NCBI RefSeq assembly: GCF_001403875.1
Contig: NZ_LN884299.1
Span: 2,356,117-2,420,116 of the forward strand
Source: Paenibacillus ihumii
GTDB taxonomy: Bacteria > Bacillota > Bacilli > Paenibacillales > Paenibacillaceae
DNA length: 64,000 nucleotides
Direction of reading: 5' to 3'
Both the position numbers and the translations under genes were made by a program. The notes beneath the pieces are model-generated. The model was not told the origin of the DNA. It did not search any database and worked only from the letters and a program-made list of their open reading frames with translations. Below are positions 27,401 through 36,400 of this stretch, piece by piece; positions within the stretch are counted from its first letter, which is position 1, and each line of letters opens with the position of its first letter.

Positions 27401-30400
27401 CCGGGCTCCGCTGTCCTCCAGCATATAGCGGATCCGTTCGCCCGGGTACTGCGGATCGATCGGCAAGTAGGCCCCGCCCGCCTTCAGAATGCCCAGGATG
27501 CCTGCGATCATCTCCAGCGAAGGCCGGGCCAGGATGCCGACAATTTGCTCGGGGCCAACGCCCTGCGCTTTCAGCTCACGCGCCAAGCTGTTGGCCCGTG
27601 CATTCAACTCCCCGTATGTCCAGCTCTGTTCCCCGGCCACTACGGCAGTCTGCTCCGGCCGAAGCTGTGCTTGCTCCGCAAACAGCTCCTCGATCCGCTT
27701 CTCCTGGGGATAAGCGGCCTCCGTTGCATTAAACTCATACAGCAGTTGCTCCTGTTCCTTGCTTGTCAGCAGCTCGAGTTCAGCCAGCGGCGCTGTCTCC
27801 CTCCCGGCAATGCTTTCCAGCAGGCGGACGAAATGGCGAGACATTCGTTCCACGGTTGCCCCATGATAGAGATGGACCCCGTATTCCCATTGAAATTGCA
27901 GCCTTCCTTCGATCTCGCTTGCTGTCAGCGTCATATCAAACTTGGAGCTGCGAAGCTCCCAAGGATATTCCCGAATCGCCCAATTCGCTGCTGCAGGCAA
28001 AGGATGATCCCCATCCTGCAGAACAAACATCGTGTCGAACAGCGGATTGCGGCTGCGATCACGGTGCAGCGCCAGCTTCTCCACCAGCTCATCAAAAGGA
28101 TAGTCCTGATGCTCCTGCGCCCCCAGCACCGTCTGCTTCATTTCTTGCAAAAAGCCGGTAAACGTCTTGGCTCCCTGCGGGTAGCTGCGCAGCGCCAAGG
28201 TGTTCACGAACATCCCGATGACCCGCTCCAGCTCTGGGCGGGTTCTGCCCGCGACAGGTGTGCCGACGATCATATCCTCTTGTCCGGTATACTTGTGCAG
28301 CAGGACGCAATACGCCGCCAGCAGCGTCATGTACAGCGTCGTTCCCTGCCTTGCGCTCAGCTCGCGCAGCTGCCGGGTGAGCTCCGCCCCAATCTCAAAC
28401 GCTACTTGCCCGCCTTCAAACCGCTGCTCCGGCGGCCGCGGCTTGTCTGTCGCCAGCGCAAGCACCGGCAGCTCGCCGGACAGCTCCTGCAGCCAGTACG
28501 CCTCCTGCTTCGCATGCCGTTCCTGCTGGCGCTGCTCCCGCTGCCAGACCGCATAATCCTTGTACTGAACCGTCGGCTCCGGCAGGCTAGCTCCTTCATA
28601 CAGACTCATCCATTCGCTTAGCAGCACATTCATCGACACCGCATCCGAGACGATATGATGCATGTCCAGCAGCAGCAGATGGCGGTCTTCTTCCAGCTTC
28701 AGCAGCTCCGCCCGCAGCAGCGGGGCCTCGCTCAGCTTGAACGGCTGAATGAAGGCCTGCACCCGCGCTGCAGCTTCTTCCTCACTTGCTGCCTCAGGCT
28801 TCAAGCTCAGTCCCGCACACACGGCATCAACATCCTGCACCCGCTGCACCAGCTCGCCCTCGATCAGTTCAAAGCTGGTGCGCAGGCTGTCATGGCGCCG
28901 GATCAGCTGGTGCAGCGCCTGCTCGAATCGTTCCTCGTCGAGTTCACCTGTAATCTCCAGCACCTGGGGAATATTGTAGCTAACCTCCGCTCCTTCCAGC
29001 TGGCTGATCGCATACAGCCGCTTTTGAACAGAGGAAGCCGGATAGTACACTCTTGGCTCTACAATCTCAATCGTTTTGTAGACGACCTGCTCTGTGCCAG
29101 ACAGATGCTCCGCCAGTTGACGCACTGTAGGATAGCGGAATAATTCCCGCAACAGCACTTCCCGCCCAAGCTGCTTGTAGATACGCGCAATAAGCATGGT
29201 CGCCTTTAGCGAATGCCCGCCTCTCTCGAAGAAGTCATCGTCGATTCCCAGCCGCTGCACGCCAAGCACTTCCTGCCACAGCCCGACTAAGGCCGTCTCC
29301 AGCTCGCTCTCTGGCTCCGCATAAATTGAGGTACTGGCTTGCGCCCAATCCGGCTCCGGCAGGCTCCGGCGATCCACCTTGCCGCTGGCATTGAGCGGCA
29401 GCCGCTCCAGCTGCATAATAACTGCCGGTACCATATACCCCGGCAGCCGCTTGGCCAAAGCCTGACGCAGCTGGACCGCGGGCAATTCACTAGCAGCTGT
29501 GACATAAGCACATAAGCTGTAATCCCCTCCTGGATCGGTACAGGCTGTTACAACCGCTTCGTTCACTCCTTCAAGCTCAAGCAGGCGTGCTTCTATTTCA
29601 CCCAGCTCAATCCGGTAACCGCGAATTTTAACCTGATGATCAATTCGTCCCAGATACTCGATATTTCCGTCAGGCAGCCAGCGTGCCAGATCACCTGTGC
29701 GATACAGCCTCTCCCCTGCATCAAAGGAAGCTGCTGTAAATTTCTCCGCCTGCAGCTCGGGACGATTCAAGTATCCCCGCGCCAAACCGGCTCCGCCGAT
29801 GCACAGCTCGCCAGCCACACCCAGCGGCAGCGGCTGATCGCAGCCGTTCAGTACATAAAGCCGCACATTAGCGATCGGCTTGCCGATCGTGATTTGTTTG
29901 CTTTGCTCCATCCGTCTCAAGCAGCTGGCAACGACACTGTTTTCCGTCGGCCCATATTCATTGACAAGCTCTACCTGAGGCAGAAGCCTGCTGCTCTCCT
30001 TAAGCATGGCTGCGGTCGGCTTATCCCCTGCTAGAGTAACAATCCGCAGCGGCAGCGCGGCCGGAGGCTGCTGCGTATCGTCATTCAGGCCTTCCAAAAT
30101 TGCGGCGTACAAGCCAGGGATACAAATAAAGGTTGTAATTCCGCAATCCCGGATGGTCTGCGCAATAATCCGCGCATCCTTGCTCTGCTCCCTGTCAAGC
30201 AGAACGATCTCAACACCAGCCAATAAAGGGGTGAAAAAGCTGAGCACAAAACCGTCAAAGGCAAAAGAAAATAATTGCAAGGCTTTATCCTGCCCAGTAA
30301 AGGCGTACTCCTCATTTCGCCACTGCAAGGCATTAATAATACTGCGATGCTCAATCAAAACTCCTTTAGGCTGGCCGGTCGTACCCGATGTATAAATTAC

Positions 30401-33400
30401 ATAGGCTAAATGCTCCGGACGGGAGATCGTTTCCAGATCCGCTTCCGCCGCATCTGCTCCGCCTGCAGCTGTCACCTGATTTTCACTGTCAATTAGGATC
30501 ACGCTATCGATCAACCCATCTGCCAAATGGTTGAATTTCTGCTGCGTCAGCAGCAGCTCCATCCCGGAATCCGCCACCATATACTGCATTCTCTCCAGCG
30601 GATGATCCGGATCCATCGGTACATAGGCCCCGCCAGCCTTTAATACCGCCAGCACAGCTACCGCCAGCTCCAGTGACGGTTCGGCCAGAATTCCTACCCG
30701 TCTGTCCGGCTTAACTCCGCGTTCCCGCAAAATTCGTCCCAGACAATTTGCCTTGGCATTCAGCTCGCTATAAGTAAGCTGCTGATCGCCAAATCGGATA
30801 GCACGCCGCCCCGGCGTGTTCTTTACCTGCTCCTCAAACCAGCTGTGAAGCGTTTGTCCGGCCTCATATGAAGCCGATGTAGCATTAAACACTTGTACCA
30901 GCTGATGATGTTCCTCCTCGGTAAGAAGCGCCATACTGTTCAGGCGCAGAGCTGGCTGTTCCGCCACCTCCTCGAGCAGCCGCAGGAAATGGCCTGTCAT
31001 CCGTTCCATTGTAGCTGGATCAAATAATGAAGTACGGTATTCCAGTTGGCCGAGCAAATGGTTGTCTCCTGTCTCTTCCACCGTAAGCGTTATATCGAAC
31101 TTGGCCATCGGATATTCCATTTCGAGCGGTACAATCGTGAGCTGACCATAATTTTTCTTGATCTGACCTAAATTTTGCATTACAAACATGACATCAAACA
31201 ACGGATTGCGGCTTCTGTCCCCGTGCAGCGCAAGCTTCTCCACCAGCTCGTCAAAAGGATAATCCTGATGTTCCTGCGCCCCCAGCACGGTCTGCTTGAT
31301 TTCCTCCAGAAAAGCGGTGAATGTCTTCGTTCCTTGCGGATAGCTGCGAAGTGCCAGCGTATTTACAAACATGCCCATGACCCGCTCGCTCTCCGGGCGC
31401 GTTCTTCCTGCAACAGATGTGCCGACGATCAGCTCTTCCTGGCCCGTATACTTGTGCAGCATGATTTTGTATACGGCCAGGAGGGTCATATACAAGGTAG
31501 CTCCCTGCCTGGTGCTTAGCTCACGAAGTCTTTGCGCCAAACTGCTGCCAATGGTGAACATGACACGCTTTCCATCAAATTGCTGTACCGGGGGACGAGC
31601 CTTGTCTGTGGTTAACTCCAGTACTGGAAGCTCGCCGGACAGCTCCTGCAGCCAATACGCCTCCTGCTTCGCATGCCGTTCCTGCTGGCGCTGCTCCTGC
31701 TGCCAGACCGCATAATCCTTGTACTGAATCGTCGGCTCCGGCAGACTAGCTCCTTCATACAAGCTCATCCATTCCTCAAGCAGCATATAGACGGATAGCC
31801 CGTCTGCGATAATATGATGCATGTCGAGAAGCAGCAGATGACGATCCTCCCCCGTCTTCAGCAGCTCCGCCCGCAGCAACGGGGCCTCGCTCAGCTTGAA
31901 CGGCTGAATGAAAGCCTGCACCCGCGCCGCGGCTTCTTCCTCACTTGCTGCCTCAGGCTTCAAGCTCAGTTCCGCACACACGGCATCAGCATCCTGCACC
32001 CGCTGCACCAGCTCGCCCTCGATCAGTTCAAAGCTGGTGCGCAGGCTGTCATGACGCCGGATCAGCTGGTACAGTGCCTGCTCGAATCGTTCCTTGTCGA
32101 GTTCACCTGTAATCTCCAGCACCTGGGGAATATTGTAGCTAACCTCCGCTCCTTCGAGCTGGCTGATTGCATACAGCCGCTTTTGGACGGAGGAAGCGGG
32201 ATAGTACGCTCTTGGCTCTACGGGGGAAATCGCCTCATAACCTGTTTCTGCCGCTTCCGGCAGCATACTGCTAGACATATAGTGGGCCAGCTGACGGACC
32301 GTCGCGTGGCGGAACAGCTCGCGCAGCGGAACCTCCAGGTTAAATTGCTTGTAGATTCGGGCAATCAGTGTCGTTGCCTTTAAAGAATGGCCGCCCCGCT
32401 CGAAAAAGTCATCGTCGATTCCGAGCCGCTGCACGCCAAGCACTTCCTGCCACAGCTCCACCAGGGCCGTCTCCAGCTCGCTCTCCGGCGCCGCATAGAC
32501 CGACGTAACGGCCCGCGTCCAGTCCGGCTGCGGCAGACTCCGCCGGTCCACCTTACCGTTTGCATTGAGCGGCAGCTCCTCCAGCTGGATGAAGAAGGAG
32601 GGGACCATATAGCTTGGCAGCACAGCGCCAAGCCGCTGGGTCAGCTCCGCAGCGGATATCGGACTTGCAGCAGTGTAATAGCCGCATAGGCAGGCCTCTC
32701 CGCCAGCGGCGTGTTCAGCCGCTCCATCCTCCGCCCCTTGCGTCGCTGGGGACGGCTGCATGTGATGTACCAGCACGTAGGCTTCCTTGATCTCCTCCTG
32801 CGCCAGCATCACCTGCGCAATCTCCCCCGGCTCGATCCGGTGACCGCGGATTTTCACCTGCTCGTCGATCCGGCCCAGATATTCGATCGTTCCCTCCGCC
32901 GTCCAGCGCGCCAGATCCCCTGTACGGTACATCCGCTCGCCCGGCCGGAACGGGCTCTCTACGAATTTCTCCCTCGTCAGCTCCTCCCGGTTCAGGTAGC
33001 CCCGCGCCAATCCGGCGCCGCTGATGCACAGCTCGCCCGGCACGCCGATCGGAAGCAGCCGATTGTCCGAACCCAGGATGTAGACACTGTGGTTCGCAAT
33101 CGGCCGGCCAATGGCGATATTCGCGGACAAAGCGGTAACGTCCTGACTCGTTGTCACCACGGTATTCTCCGTCGGCCCGTAGTTGTTAACCAGCAAATAA
33201 CGCTGCTTTTGGAAACGATTCAGCTTGTCGCCGCCTGTCAGCAGCACCCGCAGCGAACGGTTGTCCAGCTGCATGAATTGCTCGCACAACGGTGTAGGCA
33301 GGAAACTGATCGTGATCCCTTCCCGCTCATAATAGGCGTTCAGCGCATGGATATCGGTCCGGGTCGCTTCGTCAATTATATGGAGCGCCGCTCCGCTGAT

Positions 33401-36400
33401 CAGATAAGGGAAGATCTCCCAGACCGATGCGTCGAAGCCAAACCCTGCCAGCTTCGTGCTCCGGTCGCTCTCCCGCACCGCAAACCGCTGCTGATGCCAT
33501 ACCGACAGGTTAACCAGCGAACGATGCTCGACCAGTACTCCTTTGGGCTGGCCGGTGGAGCCTGACGTGTAGATGACATAGGCCAGCTGCCCGGCGTTCA
33601 TGTCCTCCAGCGCAAGCTCGCTTCCGTCGCCCTGGTACAGCCCTTCCTCCTCCAAATCGAGAATATCTCCCGTGAAGGAGGATAGCCCAAGCTGTTCCCC
33701 GAGTGAGGCCGAGGCCAGCCCAGGCCGTTCTCCGGTCGAGGCGGAAGCCTGCCCTTGCGGCTTTCCGAGGGGGGCGGAAGTCGGCCCTTCCGGCTCTCCC
33801 GCAGCCGAAGACGCCAGCAGCAGCCGGGCTCCGCTGTCCTCCAGCATGTACCGGATGCGTTCGCCCGGATACTGCGGATCGATCGGCAAGTAGGCCCCGC
33901 CTGCCTTCAGAATGCCCAGGATGCCTGCGATCATCTCCAGCGAAGGCCGGGCCAGGATGCCGACAATTTGCTCCGGCCCTACGCCCCGCTCTCTCAGCTC
34001 ACGCGCCAAGCTGTTGGCCCGTGCATTCAACTCCCCGTATGTCCAGCTCTGTTCCCCGGCCACTACGGCTGTCTGCTCCGGCCGAACCTGTGCTTGCTCT
34101 GCAAACAGCTCCTCAATCCGCTTCTCCTGGGGATAAGCGGCCTCCGTCGCATTAAACTCATACAGCAGCTGCTCCTGTTCCTTGCTCGTCAGCAGCTCCA
34201 GCTCTGTCAGCGGCGCTGTCTCCCTTTCGGCAATACTTTCCAGCAGACGGATGAAATGACGAGACATTCGTTCCACGGTTGCCCCATGATAGAGATGAAC
34301 CCCGTATTCCCATTGAAATTGAATTCTTCCTTCCGTCTCTCTTGCCGCTAGCGTCATATCAAACTTGGAGCTGCGAAGCTCACAAGGATATTCCCGAACC
34401 GTCCAATTCGCTGCTGCAGGCAAAGGATGATCCCCGTCCTGCAGAACAAACATCGTGTCAAACAACGGATTGCGGCTGCGATCCCGGTGCAGCGCCAGCT
34501 TCTCCACCAGCTCATCAAAAGGATAGTCCTGATGCTCCTGCGCCCCCAGCACCGTCTGCTTCATTTCTTGCAAAAAGCCGGTAAACGTCTTGGCTCCCTG
34601 CGGGTAGCTGCGCAGCGCCAAGGTGTTCACGAACATCCCGATGACCCGCTCCAGCTCTGGGCGGGTTCTGCCCGCGACAGGTGTGCCGACGATCATATCC
34701 TCTTGACCGGTATACTTGTGCAGCAGGACGCAATACGCCGCCAGCAGCGTCATGTACAGCGTCGTTCCCTGCCTTGCGCTCAGCTCCCGCAGCTGCCGGG
34801 TGAGCTCCGCCCCAATCTCAAACGCCACTTGCCCGCCTTCAAACCGCTGCTCCGGCGGCCGCGGCTTGTCTGTCGCCAGCGCAAGCACCGGCAGCTCGCC
34901 GGACAGCTCCTGCAGCCAATACGCCTCCTGCTTCGCATGCCGTTCCTGCTGGCGCTGCTCCTGCTGCCAGACCGCATAATCCTTGTACTGAATCGCCGGC
35001 TCCGGCAAGCTTGCTCCTTCATACAGACCCATCCATTCGCTCAACAGCACATTCATTGACACCGCATCTGAGACGATATGATGCATGTCCAGCAGCAGCA
35101 AATGGCGACCTTCTTCCAGCTTCAACAGCTCCGCCCGCAGCAGCGGGGCCTCGCTCAGCTTGAACGGCTGAATGAAGGCCTGCACCCGCGCTGCAGCTTC
35201 TTCCTCACTTGCTGCCTCAGGCTTCAAGCTCAGTCCCGCACACACGGCATCAACATCCTGCACCCGCTGCACCAGCTCGCCCTCGATCAGTTCAAAGCTG
35301 GTGCGCAGGCTGTCATGACGCCGGATCAGCTGCTGCAGCGCCTGCTCGAATCGTTCCTCGTCGAGTTCGCCTGTAATCTCCAGCACCTGGGGAATATTGT
35401 AGCTAACCTCCGCTCCTTCGAGCTGGCTGATTGCATACAGCCGCTTTTGGACGGAGGAAGCCGGATAGTACGCTCTTGGCTCTACGGGTGAAATCGCCTC
35501 ATAACCTGTTTCTGCCGCTTCCGGCAGCATACTGCTAGACATATAGTGGGCCAGCTGACGGACCGTCGCGTGGCGGAACAGCTCGCGCAGCGGAACCTCC
35601 AGGTTAAATTGCTTGTAGATTCGGGCAATCAGTGTCGTTGCCTTTAAAGAATGGCCGCCCCGCTCGAAAAAGTCATCGTCGATTCCGAGCCGCTGCACGC
35701 CAAGCACTTCCTGCCACAGCTCCACCAGGGCCGTCTCCAGCTCGCTCTCCGGCGCCGCATAGACCGACGTAACGGCCCGCGCCCAGTCCGGCTGCGGCAG
35801 ACTCCGCCGGTCTACCTTGCCGTTTGCATTGAGCGGCAGCTCGTCCAGCTGGATGAAGAAGGAGGGGACCATATAGCTTGGCAGCATATCACCTAGCCGC
35901 TGGGTCAGCTCCGCAGCAGATATCGGACTTGCAGCGGTGTAATAGCCGCACAGGCAGGCCTCTCCGCTGGCGGCGTGTGCAGCCGATCCACCCTCCGCCC
36001 CTTGCGACGCTAGGGACGGCTGCATGTGATGCACCAGCACGTAGGCCTCTTTGATCTCCTCCTGCGCCAGCATTGCCTGCGCAATCTCTCCCGGCTCGAT
36101 CCGGTGGCCGCGGATCTTCACCTGCTCATCGATCCGGCCCAGATATTCGATCGTTCCCTCCGCCGTCCAGCGCGCCAGATCGCCTGTACGATACATCCGC
36201 TCGCCTGGCCGGAACGGGCTCTCTACAAATTTCTCCTTCGTCAATTCCTCCCGGTTCAGATACCCCCGCGCCAGTCCTTCGCCGCCTACACACAGCTCCC
36301 CCGGTACACCGATCGGCTGCAGACGCTGATAGCCATCTACGATATAGACGGTCGTATTGCTGATCGGCTGGCCGATCGGGATACTCTCCCGGTGCTCCTT

